Shown: positions 30,520-39,575 of the stretch, one piece after another
Numbering within the stretch: the stretch's first letter is position 1
How the letters are laid out: each line of letters opens with the position of its first letter
From: Rhizobium sp. BT03
GTDB lineage: Bacteria > Pseudomonadota > Alphaproteobacteria > Rhizobiales > Rhizobiaceae
Length of the DNA stretch: 64,000 nt
Direction: 5' to 3'
Assembly (NCBI RefSeq): GCF_030053155.1
Contig: NZ_CP125640.1
Location: 3,632,001-3,696,000 of the forward strand
Made by a program: the position numbers and the translations under genes
The notes under the pieces: model-generated
What the model was told of the DNA's origin: nothing
Seen by the model: only the letters and a program-made list of their open reading frames with translations
Databases searched by the model: none

Positions 30520-31262
30520 TGGGCGATGAAGTAATGACCGGTCAATCGCTCCTTCAGGTGAATGGCGTCGAAACCTATTATGGCAATATCCGTGCGCTGG
30601 CCGGCATCGATGTCCACGTCAACAAGGGTGAGATCGTCAGCCTGATCGGCGCCAACGGCGCCGGCAAGTCGACACTGATGATGACGATCTGCGGCAGCCC
30701 GCAGGCCCGGACCGGCTCGGTCATCTTCGAGGGCCGCGACATCACCCATATGCCGACCCACGAAATCGCCCGCCTGCGCATCGCGCAGTCGCCTGAGGGA
30801 CGCCGCATCTTCCCGCGCATGACGGTTCTGGAAAACCTCCAGATGGGCGCCGGCCTCGACAATCTCAAATATTTCGCCGAGGACGTCGAGAAGATCTTCG
30901 CGCTCTTCCCGCGTCTGAAAGAACGCCACGCCCAGCGCGGCGGCACGCTTTCGGGCGGCGAGCAGCAGATGCTGTCGATCGGCCGCGCACTGATGGCGCG
31001 CCCGAAGCTCTTACTTCTCGACGAACCTTCGCTCGGCCTTGCGCCATTGATCGTCAAGGGTATCTTCGAGGCGATCCGCAAGCTCAATGAGCAGGAAGGC
31101 CTTACCGTGTTCCTGGTCGAGCAGAATGCCTTCGCGGCGCTCAGGCTTTCGCACCGCGCTTACGTGATGGTGAACGGCAAGGTAACGATGAGCGGCTCCG
31201 GCAAGGAACTGCTCGCCAATCCCGAGGTCCGCGCCGCCTATCTCGAAGGCGGAAGACACTAG
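30519..31262 (+). CDS. livF: Branched-chain amino acid ABC transporter ATPase LivF
   Basis: A 247-residue ATP-binding subunit pairing with LivG. Walker A GANGAGKSTLMM, signature LSGGEQQMLSIGRAL and Walker B LLLLDEPSLGLAP are intact. The start overlaps the livG stop (TGATG) with GAAGGAGG 11 bp upstream; a second ATG at 30534 is possible. LivF proteins end soon after the D-loop, as here. Confidence 0.95.
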   Translation: MGDEVMTGQSLLQVNGVETYYGNIRALAGIDVHVNKGEIVSLIGANGAGKSTLMMTICGSPQARTGSVIFEGRDITHMPTHEIARLRIAQSPEGRRIFPRMTVLENLQMGAGLDNLKYFAEDVEKIFALFPRLKERHAQRGGTLSGGEQQMLSIGRALMARPKLLLLDEPSLGLAPLIVKGIFEAIRKLNEQEGLTVFLVEQNAFAALRLSHRAYVMVNGKVTMSGSGKELLANPEVRAAYLEGGRH

Positions 31263-31281
31263 GTCGAAGGAGGAGTTTGAT

Positions 31282-31635
31282 ATGCAGGGACTTTTCTTCG
31301 AAAGCGATAACGGCGCCCGGGTGGTAATCCGTGCGCTGGTCGTGCTGATTGGCTTCTGGACGGCCTGGCGGGCCGGCAAGGCGGTTGCCGATGGCTGGAA
31401 CAACTATCCGCTGGTGGTCGTCTATACCTTCCTGCTGGCCTGGGCGATGCAGTTTCTGCATCATGCCCTGTTCAATGGGCCGATGCTCAGTGCTCTCTAT
31501 TACGGCATTGATTTCGTGACGCTGCTGGTCTTCGCGACGGCTGGCTTCCGCCATCGCCGCACCAATCAGATGGTCAACAACTATTACTGGCTGTACGAAA
31601 AAACTTCCGCGTTTTCGTGGAAGGACAAACATTGA
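31282..31635 (+). CDS. Small three-helix membrane protein in the liv operon
   Basis: A 117-residue protein with three membrane segments (about 13-36, 43-64 and 72-92) and a basic C-terminus (RHRRTNQMVNNYYWLYEKT). It follows livF by 19 bp with GAAGGAGG upstream and precedes livK, so it is probably cotranscribed with the transporter. I think it belongs to the DUF6867-type family found in rhizobial liv clusters, but that number is from memory. An accessory role in the transporter is inference. Confidence 0.78.
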   Translation: MQGLFFESDNGARVVIRALVVLIGFWTAWRAGKAVADGWNNYPLVVVYTFLLAWAMQFLHHALFNGPMLSALYYGIDFVTLLVFATAGFRHRRTNQMVNNYYWLYEKTSAFSWKDKH

Positions 31636-31755
31636 CAGTCCGTTGAAACTAGGCATGAATTGCCTTCAGAGTGGAACAGCTTTCCTGGCGCAGTCAATGG
31701 TGGGTAATGCGTTGGGCCTTGGACCGGAACCCGCCCAAAAATTGGGAGTAACAAT

Positions 31756-32880
31756 ATGAAGAAGTCTCTTCTGTCGGCAGTGGCTCTGACGGCGATGGTC
31801 GCCTTCAGCGGCAACGCATGGGCCGACGTTCTCATCGCTGTCGCTGGTCCGCTGACCGGCCCGAACGCCGCGTTCGGCGCTCAGCTCCAGAAGGGCGCCG
31901 AGCAGGCGGCCGCCGACATCAACGCTGCTGGCGGCATCAACGGCGAGCAGATCAAGATCGAGCTCGGCGACGACGTCTCCGACCCGAAGCAGGGCATCTC
32001 GGTTGCCAACAAATTCGTTGCTGACGGCGTCAAGTTCGTCATCGGCCACTTCAACTCGGGCGTTTCGATCCCGGCTTCGGAAGTCTATGCCGAAAACGGC
32101 ATCCTCGAAATCACCCCGGCTGCTACGAACCCGAAGTTCACCGAACGGGGCCTCTGGAACACGTTCCGTACCTGCGGCCGTGACGACCAGCAGGGCGCCA
32201 TCGCCGGCAAGTATCTTGCCGATCACTTCAAGGACGCCAAGATCGCCGTCGTTCACGACAAGACCCCTTACGGTCAGGGCCTTGCAGACGAAACCAAGAA
32301 GGCGATGAATGCCGCCGGTGTGACGGAAGTCATGTACGAAGGCATCAATGTCGGCGACAAGGACTTCTCGGCCCTCATCGCCAAGATGAAGGAAGCCGGC
32401 GTCTCGATCATCTATTGGGGCGGTCTGCACACTGAAGCCGGTCTCATCATCCGCCAGGCGGCCGATCAGGGCCTGAAGGCAACGCTGGTTTCGGGCGACG
32501 GTATCGTTTCGAACGAACTGGCCTCGATCGCTGGTGACGCTGTCGCCGGTACGCTCAACACCTTCGGCCCCGATCCGACGCTGAACCCGGCGAACAAGGA
32601 GCTCGTCGAAAAGTTCAAGGCCGCCGGTTTCAACCCGGAAGCCTACACGCTCTATTCCTACGCTGCGATGCAGGCGATCGCCGGTGCTGCCAAGGCTGCC
32701 GGTTCGGTGGATCCTGAAGCCGTTGCCACGGCCATGAAGGAAAAGGGTCCGTTCCCGACGGTTCTCGGCGACATTTCGTTCGACGAAAAGGGCGACCCGA
32801 AGATTCCTGGCTACATCATGTACGAATGGAAGAAGGGCGCGGACGGCAAGTACACCTACGTCCCGCAGGAAGCTAAGTAA
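31756..32880 (+). CDS. livK: Branched-chain amino acid ABC transporter substrate-binding protein LivK
   Basis: A 374-residue periplasmic binding protein of the Leu/Ile/Val family. The signal peptide is clear ([22 protein letters not shown]). The mature protein begins [20 protein letters not shown], the characteristic opening, and includes [19 protein letters not shown] and the hinge region. A GGGAGT ribosome site and a 120-bp spacer precede it, so it may have its own promoter in addition to operon read-through. A terminator follows directly. Confidence 0.95.
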   Translation: MKKSLLSAVALTAMVAFSGNAWADVLIAVAGPLTGPNAAFGAQLQKGAEQAAADINAAGGINGEQIKIELGDDVSDPKQGISVANKFVADGVKFVIGHFNSGVSIPASEVYAENGILEITPAATNPKFTERGLWNTFRTCGRDDQQGAIAGKYLADHFKDAKIAVVHDKTPYGQGLADETKKAMNAAGVTEVMYEGINVGDKDFSALIAKMKEAGVSIIYWGGLHTEAGLIIRQAADQGLKATLVSGDGIVSNELASIAGDAVAGTLNTFGPDPTLNPANKELVEKFKAAGFNPEAYTLYSYAAMQAIAGAAKAAGSVDPEAVATAMKEKGPFPTVLGDISFDEKGDPKIPGYIMYEWKKGADGKYTYVPQEAK

Positions 32881-32910
32881 GCTTAGCCTCCCTTTTTGAC
32901 AGATGAGATT

Positions 32911-32941
32911 GAAGCCCGGTTCCGACCGGGCTTCTTTGCTT
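32911..32941 (+). terminator. livK terminator
   Basis: A perfect 10-bp stem (32911-32920 with 32925-32934) with a TCCG loop, followed by TTTGCTTT, 30 bp after the livK stop. Confidence 0.85.
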
Positions 32942-33008
32942 TACCGAGGTTTCAAATTCCGTCCTCCGCGGCGGCGCTTATCTGCTGCCGACGGTTTCCC
33001 GGTATCAT

Positions 33009-33926
33009 TCACATTTCGTGCAGCACATGCGTGGCTTTTACCGCGGCCGAGGCGCGGTTCTCGACGCCGAGCTTCACGTAGATCTGTTCGAGGTGCTTGT
33101 TCACGGTGCGCGCCGACAGTCCCAATATTTCGCCGATGTCGCGGTTGGCCTTGCCTTTGGCGATCCAGAGCAGCACTTCGGATTCGCGCTGGGTCAGCGA
33201 AAAGCGCTGGCGCAGCATCTCGTCGTCGCTGCGCTGGTTGGCGGCGGTGAGACGGAAGAGATATTCGTCGGGGCCGATCGCGCCGAGGAAGGCGAGCTGC
33301 AGCGCCGCCTGGCCGGCATGGGCGATCGAGATGATGCCGTCGCGCACGGCGGCTGCGCGGTCGCGCATCCAGCCGGCGATATGGCGGACGACGATTTCCA
33401 TGCCGTCGTCGCTGCCCATGGCGGCATTGACCAGCCGTGTCGCCTGCGGAGTCGACCAGTGGATCGCGCCGTCGCCTTTGACCGCCAGCAGATGGCGGCC
33501 GGCGGCGTCGAGCGCCACGCGGGCGCTCTGCGCCGAGCGGGCGTTGCGCAGATGGACACGGATGCGGGCGCGCAATTCGTCGATATTGATCGGCTTGGCG
33601 AGATAGTCGACACCGCCGGATTCCAGCGCGTGGACGACATGCTCGGTCTCCGTCAGACCGGTCATGAAGATGACGGGCACTTGCGCCACCGCCGCATTCG
33701 CCTTCAGCCGGCGGCAGGTCTCGAAGCCATCCATGACGGGCATGACGGCGTCGAGCAGGATGAGATCGGGCGTGATGCGCTCTACGATGCCAAGGGCTGC
33801 GGTGCCCGAGGTGGCAATCAGCACGGAGAAGCCGGATTGCTCGAGCGCGTCGGTCAGGAAGCCCAGCGCTTCGGGCGAGTCGTCGACAAGCAGAACGATG
33901 TCGCGGGGGAGGGCCGGCTCAGCCAA
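33009..33926 (-). CDS. LuxR/NarL-type response regulator, partner of the NCS1-like hybrid kinase
   Basis: A 305-residue regulator. The receiver domain (residues ~8-125) has the acidic patch VLLVDDSPEALGF, acceptor Asp in LILLDAVMPVMDG and lysine in DYLAKPINIDEL. A central linker of about 110 residues is of unknown fold. The C-terminal LuxR helix-turn-helix includes LTQRESEVLLWIAKGKANRD and LSARTVNKHLEQIYVKLGV. Its start overlaps the end of the kinase gene by 8 bp, so the two are a translationally coupled pair. Proximity to the urt-ure cluster suggests control of nitrogen-compound uptake, but this is inference. Confidence 0.9.
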   Translation of the reverse strand: MAEPALPRDIVLLVDDSPEALGFLTDALEQSGFSVLIATSGTAALGIVERITPDLILLDAVMPVMDGFETCRRLKANAAVAQVPVIFMTGLTETEHVVHALESGGVDYLAKPINIDELRARIRVHLRNARSAQSARVALDAAGRHLLAVKGDGAIHWSTPQATRLVNAAMGSDDGMEIVVRHIAGWMRDRAAAVRDGIISIAHAGQAALQLAFLGAIGPDEYLFRLTAANQRSDDEMLRQRFSLTQRESEVLLWIAKGKANRDIGEILGLSARTVNKHLEQIYVKLGVENRASAAVKATHVLHEM

Positions 33927-36900
33927 TGGATTCCACCTTTTCGTCGAAGTCGTGCAGGAAAGTCATGAAGCCGGCGAGATCGAAGGCGGCGACATAGGCG
34001 CGAAGTTCTTCGGTGAATGGCTGATTTGCCTCCACCTTGGCAAGGTCCGAAAGCTTGGCTTCGATGCCTCTGATATAGCCGATCTCGCCGAGCCGCAGCA
34101 ATTCCTGCACATGGGCAGCACCCGGGCTCCGCATCGGCGCTTCGGTTTTGACAGGAATAGCGGGCGAGGCGTCGGCATAGACCCATTTCAGCCCAAGGTG
34201 CAAAGCGAGCTTGTCGCGCAGCTGACGGATGTCCACCGGCTTGCCGATCGCATCGTTGTGGCTGTCGTCGCTGTCGCCGAGAACGGCGGCATCGCCGATA
34301 TTGGCCGAAAGCATCACTATAGGCGCTGTCTGGCCGGCCTCGCGCAGGCGCGAGACCAGCTGCCAGCCGCTCATGCCGGGCATCAGGATATCGACGAGGA
34401 AAAGATCAGGCATGATGCCCTCGATCAGCGTCAGGCATTCGCCGCCGCCTGCTGCCGTCAGAACGATGAAATCGAGAGGCGCCAGGATTTCGCGCATCAT
34501 CTCGCGATGGTCTTCGTTATCGTCGACGACGACCACCGTGCGGCGCGGGCCGTCATAACCCACGATGCGCTTTTCTTGCGGCGCGGCGGCCACGGCGCGC
34601 ATGACGGCCGACAGCATGAGGCGGACGCGGAACGTCGAGCCCTCGTCCTTGACGCTCGAAACCGCAATCTCGCCGCCGAGCGTGTTGGTCAGAAGCCGGG
34701 TGATGGTAAGGCCGAGGCCAAGACCCGGCATCGGCCTCACGCTGTCGGCCTCGCCGCGCTGGAAGGGTTCGTAGATGCGCGTTAGATCCTTTTCAGCGAT
34801 GCCGCGGCCGGTATCGGCAACGGTGAAGGTCGCGACCTGGCTGCGATAGCCGACATCGAAGGTGACGCTGCCCTCGTCGGTGAATTTGATGGCGTTGGAG
34901 AGCAGGTTGACGAGGATCTGGCGCAGCCGCTTTTCATCGGTGCGGACAAATTGCGGCAAGGCCGGCGAGCGCTCGTGCAGGAAGGCAAGCCCCTTCGCCT
35001 GCGCCTGCGGGCGGAACATGTCGACGATCTGGTCGAGGAAATCCTGGATATTGATCTCATTGGAATAGACCTGCAGGCGGCCGGCTTCGATCTTGGAAAT
35101 ATCGAGCAGGCCGTCGATCAGCCCGGAGAGGTGTTCGGCGCTGCGGCGGATGACCTTGATCGAGGATTGGCGCGGCGCCGGGATGGTCTCGTCGCGCTCG
35201 AGGATCTGGGCATAACCGAGCACGGCGTTGAGCGGCGTGCGCAACTCGTGGCTGAGGCCGACGACGTAGCGGCTCTTGGCGCGGTTGGCGGCTTCGGCGG
35301 TCTCCTTGGCGTTCTGCAGGGCGGTGTCGGTCTTCTTGTGGGCGGCGATCTCCTTGAGCAGCAGCGTGTTCTGGCGCGAGGATTCCTCCTCGGCGACGAC
35401 GCGGCTGTCATGGGCGAGCACGTAGAACCAGCAGACGATGCCTGATATTACCGAGAAGACGAAGAAGACGATGAGGATGGTGCGGTTGACCACCTCCGCC
35501 GTCTCGGGTGAGGCGGCGGCGACCTGGTGGGCGATCATCGCCAGGATCGCGCCGATAGCGGTCAACGCCAGCGCGACGGCGATGCCATAGCGGCCGAGGC
35601 GCGTCGTCAGCTTGCTGAGAACGGTTTCCGGCAGCAGCACCTTGGCGACGGTGCCGACCTGCGCGTTGAAACGGGCGGCGGGCTTGCACATGTCGTGGCA
35701 ACGGCTATCGAGCGAGCAGCAGAGCGAGCAGATCGGCGCGGCATAGGCCGGGCACCAGGCCATGTCCTCCGGCTCGAAGGGATGTTCGCAGACGGAGCAG
35801 GTGATGCTCGTCAGGTTCTTCCAGCTGTGGCGCGGCTTGCGGGCGAGATAGAACTTGCCTTTCGTCGCTGAGGCAAGTGCCGGCGAGGCGATCAGCGCGA
35901 TGACGAGGGTGATATAGGGAGCGAGCGAGGCGGCGGTCGCGCCGAAGGCGCCGAAATGGGCAATCAGCGAGACCGTCGCCGACAGCGTCATGGCGCCGAG
36001 GCCGACCGGATTGATGTCGTAGAGATGGGCGCGCTTGAACTCGATGCCGGGCGGAGCGAGGCCCAGCGGCTTGTTGATGAAGAGATCGGCGGAGATCGTG
36101 CAGAGCCAGGCCATGGCGATGATCGAGAAGATGCCGAGCGTCTCCTCCAGCAGCCGGTAGATGCCGAGCTCCATCAACAGCAGGGCGATCGCGACGTTGA
36201 AGACCAGCCAGATGACGCGGCCGGGATGGCTGTGGGTCAGCCGCGAGAAAAAGTTCGACCAGGCGAGTGAGCCGGCATAGGCATTCATCACGTTGATCTT
36301 CAGCTGCGAGACGACGACGAAGGCGGCCATCAATAGCAGCGCGGCATTCTGCCAGGGCACCATATAGCCGAAAGCGGTCAGATACATCTGCGCCGGATCG
36401 GCGGCACGATCGACCGGCACGCCCGAGGCCAGGGTCAGCACGACGAGGAAGGAGCCGGCCAGCAGCTTTGGCGCGCCGATGACGACCCAGCCGGGTCCGG
36501 CAAGGAAGACGGCCAGGCGATGGCGCCACTTGCGCCGCGGCTCCGGCGGCAGGAAGCGCAGGAAGTCGGCCTGCTCGCCGATCTGCGACATCAGCGCCAG
36601 AATGACGGCCGAGGCGGCGCCGAACTGCACGAGATCGAATTCGGCGACGGTGCCGGGCGGGCCCGAGGCATGGCGGATGCCGGCAAAGGCGCGCCAGAGA
36701 TCGAACTTTTCCCAATCCATGAAGGCGATGAAAATGAAGGGCAGGATGTTCAGCACGATCCAGAAGGGCTGGGTGATCAGCTGGAACTTGCTGATCAGCC
36801 GCACGCCGTGCGTGACCAGCGGGATCACCATGACGGCGCTGAGGATGTAGCCGATCCAGAGCGGAATGCCGAGGGTGAGCTCCAGCGCCCCGGACATGAT

Positions 36901-37305
36901 CGAGGCCTCGATCGCAAACAGCATGAAGGTGAAGCTCGCATAGATCAGCGAGGTGATGGTTGAGCCGATATAGCCGAAGCCGGCGCCGCGGGTCAGAAGG
37001 TCGATATCGACGCCGTGGCGGATGGCATAGCGGCTGATCGGCAGGCCGATCGCCAGCATGGCGATCGAAGCGACGATAATGGCATAGAAGGCGTTGGTGG
37101 TGCCGTAGGAGAGGGTGATGGCGCCGCCGATCGCCTCGAGCGCCAGGAAGGAGATCGCGCCGATCGCCGTCTGCGCGATACGCTGCGAGGAGAAATGGCG
37201 GGCGCTCTTTGCGGTGAAGCGCAGCGCATAATCTTCCAGCGTCTGGTTGGCGACCCAGCGATTATATTCGCGTCTTACCGGAATGATGCGTTGGCGCGCT
37301 GCCAT
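33919..37305 (-). CDS. NCS1 permease-like / Cys-cluster hybrid sensor histidine kinase
   Basis: A 1128-residue fusion. Residues ~15-480 resemble an NCS1 (cytosine/uracil/allantoin type) permease with about twelve membrane segments (for example AIGAISFLALEAIGGAITLS). A cysteine-rich stretch follows at ~499-537: CSVCEHPFEPEDMAWCPAYA then CSLCCSLDSRCHDMC. Two more membrane segments (~570-640) lead to a coiled coil, the H-box GLSHELRTPLNAVLGYAQIL (~683), an ATPase domain with ILVNLLSNAIKFTDEG, and a receiver domain (~917-1035, VVVDDNEDHREMM and LVDILMPGMSG). The architecture parallels CbrA-type symporter-kinases but with a different transporter family. The Cys cluster could bind a metal. A nucleobase- or urea-like ligand is inference. 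Confidence 0.88.
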   Translation of the reverse strand: MAARQRIIPVRREYNRWVANQTLEDYALRFTAKSARHFSSQRIAQTAIGAISFLALEAIGGAITLSYGTTNAFYAIIVASIAMLAIGLPISRYAIRHGVDIDLLTRGAGFGYIGSTITSLIYASFTFMLFAIEASIMSGALELTLGIPLWIGYILSAVMVIPLVTHGVRLISKFQLITQPFWIVLNILPFIFIAFMDWEKFDLWRAFAGIRHASGPPGTVAEFDLVQFGAASAVILALMSQIGEQADFLRFLPPEPRRKWRHRLAVFLAGPGWVVIGAPKLLAGSFLVVLTLASGVPVDRAADPAQMYLTAFGYMVPWQNAALLLMAAFVVVSQLKINVMNAYAGSLAWSNFFSRLTHSHPGRVIWLVFNVAIALLLMELGIYRLLEETLGIFSIIAMAWLCTISADLFINKPLGLAPPGIEFKRAHLYDINPVGLGAMTLSATVSLIAHFGAFGATAASLAPYITLVIALIASPALASATKGKFYLARKPRHSWKNLTSITCSVCEHPFEPEDMAWCPAYAAPICSLCCSLDSRCHDMCKPAARFNAQVGTVAKVLLPETVLSKLTTRLGRYGIAVALALTAIGAILAMIAHQVAAASPETAEVVNRTILIVFFVFSVISGIVCWFYVLAHDSRVVAEEESSRQNTLLLKEIAAHKKTDTALQNAKETAEAANRAKSRYVVGLSHELRTPLNAVLGYAQILERDETIPAPRQSSIKVIRRSAEHLSGLIDGLLDISKIEAGRLQVYSNEINIQDFLDQIVDMFRPQAQAKGLAFLHERSPALPQFVRTDEKRLRQILVNLLSNAIKFTDEGSVTFDVGYRSQVATFTVADTGRGIAEKDLTRIYEPFQRGEADSVRPMPGLGLGLTITRLLTNTLGGEIAVSSVKDEGSTFRVRLMLSAVMRAVAAAPQEKRIVGYDGPRRTVVVVDDNEDHREMMREILAPLDFIVLTAAGGGECLTLIEGIMPDLFLVDILMPGMSGWQLVSRLREAGQTAPIVMLSANIGDAAVLGDSDDSHNDAIGKPVDIRQLRDKLALHLGLKWVYADASPAIPVKTEAPMRSPGAAHVQELLRLGEIGYIRGIEAKLSDLAKVEANQPFTEELRAYVAAFDLAGFMTFLHDFDEKVESIG

Positions 37306-37483
37306 GTCTTCCTTCCGGCATTCCGGTTGGGCCTATCGTCTCGAAACAGTTTTGGCGGGATGCGTGAGAAAGGCAAGGGCGGAGCACTGGCAGATTCACG
37401 GAACCGCCATATTTTTGAAGCCGGTCTGTCACACTGGGCCTCTAACTCTCCCGCCGTTCCCTCAACCATTTCAGGTATCACCC

Positions 37484-39388
37484 ATGTCTGTTTCAAGCCT
37501 TTTCCGCCTGAGCACCGCCCTCGTCTGCCTCGTTTCGATCGTGCCGTCGCTTGCCGGCGCCGAGCAGGCCACGGCGGCGAAAGCGCCTTATGTCGAGACC
37601 GGAAACACCAACAAGCGCGGGGAGGCCTGCTTCTCGACGGTGGACACCAATGCTGCCGTTCATCTTCTCTCCGGTTTCCTCGAAATCTGGACCCCGCGCA
37701 CGCCCTTCGTCGATGCGGGCGTGGAAGCCCCGGCCAAGGACAATTGCCCGGCGGTCGCCAAGACGGATTGGGATGGCATTCCCCTCAGCACGACCGATGG
37801 TCAGGTCGTCAACAAGCTGGTCCATGATGCGAACATCGCCTATGTCGTCAAGGCGACGCGGGCGCGGACGGCCGAGCAGGCGGTCGCCGCCTATCTCGAC
37901 GACCGGCGCGGCAAGAATGCCAGTATCGTCGATGGCCTCGGCCCGCTGACGGCTGCCTGGAAGGCCGGTTCCAAGCAGACCACCACGATCACCGAGGTGG
38001 CGGCCGATGCGACGACGGTCAAATATGACGACAAGGGCAACAATCGCGGCGCCGGCAGCAAGCCGGACACGGAAAACAAGACCGATGCCAACCCGGACAT
38101 GGGTCTTGCGATCGACTTCATCAACGCCGCCAGCGGTGACGGCTCGACGGAGCCCGCCAAGCGCTATTTCAAATATGGCCGTCCCTATCGCTGGAGCCAG
38201 GACGTGTCGGTTGTCCCGACCTTGGTGCCTGCCAAGAGCGGCAAGCCGGTCGAGGATGGCGGTTTCCCGAGCGGCCATACGGCGGAAGCCTGGCGGGATG
38301 CGCTCGCCATGGCCTATCTCGTGCCGCAGCGTTTCCAGGAAATGATCACGCGCGCCAGCGAGCTGGGTGAAGACCGCATCCTTGCCGGCATGCATTCTCC
38401 GCTCGATGTGATGGGCGGCCGCATGCTCGGCACCGCGACGGTCGTCTACAATCTGAACAAGGCCGACAATACAGCGTTGAAGAGCGACGCCTACGCCCAG
38501 GCGCAGTCTTGGCTCATCGCCAAATCCGGCGTTGCCGATGCGGGCGCGCTCGAAGTGGCGGCGCATGCGGCGCCGATCGGCGCGGACCGCTTCGCCGATC
38601 ATGCCGCCAACCGTGCCTATGTGCTGCAGCGTCTGAGCTACGGACTGCCGACCATCCATGCGACCGACCAGCCGGCGCGCGTGCCGGAGGGCGCCGAAGC
38701 GCTTCTCGAAACGCGCCTGCCCTATCTCGACGGCGAACAGCGCCGCGAGGTGCTTGGCACAACGGAGATCGCTTCCGGCTATCCGCTTCTCGATGATGCG
38801 GAAGGCTACGGCCGCCTCAACCTGTTTGCCGCCGCCGATGGTTACGGCGCCTTCGACCAGGACGTGGGCGTGACGATGGACGCAGCAAAGGGCGGCTTCA
38901 ATGCGATCGACAGCTGGCGCAACGACATCGGCGGCAAGGGCAGGCTGGTGAAGCGCGGCAGCGGCATTCTCGGCCTTTCCGGTGCCAACAGCTATGCCGG
39001 CGGCACCGTGCTCGAAGAGGGCGCTCTGCTGGCCGGGTCGTCTTCGGCTTTCGGCACCGGCGGCCTGACGGTCAATGGCGGTTCGCTCGTGGTGGCGGCC
39101 GACAAGCCGTTGACCGTCGGCGGCGACTACCAGCAACTCGCCAACGCGACGGCAAAGCTGGCGCTCGGCACGAACGGCGCCGGCACGCTTGTTGTCGCGG
39201 GCAAGGCGGCGCTCGCCGGCGATCTCGACGTGACGCTTGCCGATGGCTTTGCCCCGGCACCCGGCACGAAGATCGAGATCCTGAAGGCCGGCAGTGTCGC
39301 CGGCGCCTTCGGCAAGGTCACCGTTTCCGGCCACAAGGCCAGCCTTTCCTATGGCCCGACATCGGTCACCCTGACGATCGACGGATAA
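37484..39388 (+). CDS. Secreted PAP2-type acid phosphatase with autotransporter-type beta-repeat tail
   Basis: A 634-residue exported protein. The signal peptide is SLFRLSTALVCLVSIVPSLAGA. The phosphatase part has the three PAP2 motifs: KYGRPYRW (~228), FPSGHTAEAW (~263) and RILAGMHSPLDVMGG (~301), so the catalytic Arg/His residues are present. From about residue 480 the sequence becomes glycine-rich beta repeat typical of autotransporter passengers (GLSGANSYAGGTVLEEGALL, GTGGLTVNGGSLVVAA) and ends without a 12-strand barrel domain. Export across the outer membrane is therefore unclear. It is divergent from the kinase gene and separated from urtA by a hairpin. Confidence 0.87.
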   Translation: MSVSSLFRLSTALVCLVSIVPSLAGAEQATAAKAPYVETGNTNKRGEACFSTVDTNAAVHLLSGFLEIWTPRTPFVDAGVEAPAKDNCPAVAKTDWDGIPLSTTDGQVVNKLVHDANIAYVVKATRARTAEQAVAAYLDDRRGKNASIVDGLGPLTAAWKAGSKQTTTITEVAADATTVKYDDKGNNRGAGSKPDTENKTDANPDMGLAIDFINAASGDGSTEPAKRYFKYGRPYRWSQDVSVVPTLVPAKSGKPVEDGGFPSGHTAEAWRDALAMAYLVPQRFQEMITRASELGEDRILAGMHSPLDVMGGRMLGTATVVYNLNKADNTALKSDAYAQAQSWLIAKSGVADAGALEVAAHAAPIGADRFADHAANRAYVLQRLSYGLPTIHATDQPARVPEGAEALLETRLPYLDGEQRREVLGTTEIASGYPLLDDAEGYGRLNLFAAADGYGAFDQDVGVTMDAAKGGFNAIDSWRNDIGGKGRLVKRGSGILGLSGANSYAGGTVLEEGALLAGSSSAFGTGGLTVNGGSLVVAADKPLTVGGDYQQLANATAKLALGTNGAGTLVVAGKAALAGDLDVTLADGFAPAPGTKIEILKAGSVAGAFGKVTVSGHKASLSYGPTSVTLTIDG

Positions 39389-39402
39389 TTCTTCTCGAAC
39401 CA

Positions 39403-39435
39403 AGAGGGCATTCCCAATTGCGGGGATGCCCTTTG
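39403..39435 (+). terminator. Probable terminator of the PAP2 gene
   Basis: A roughly 13-bp imperfect stem (39403-39415 with 39422-39434, two G-T pairs), 6-nt loop, 15 bp after the stop; the T-run is short. Confidence 0.55.
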
Positions 39436-39575
39436 CCTTCCGCTGTGTCCGTTTGCCCCCTGCGCCTACGTCATTTTGCGTATGTGTTTTTGCGATGCAG
39501 CACCCGATAGTCCCTTCGGCAACAGTTAAATTCCGTTTCCGGCCTGTTGCGGAACAAGAAGAGGGGCTCAACCAG

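Noticed and set aside
39423..39437. Possible sigma-54 promoter (GG-N10-GC with TTTGC) before urtA
   Set aside because: The -24 element does not match TGGCAC and the bases are part of the terminator stem of the preceding gene.
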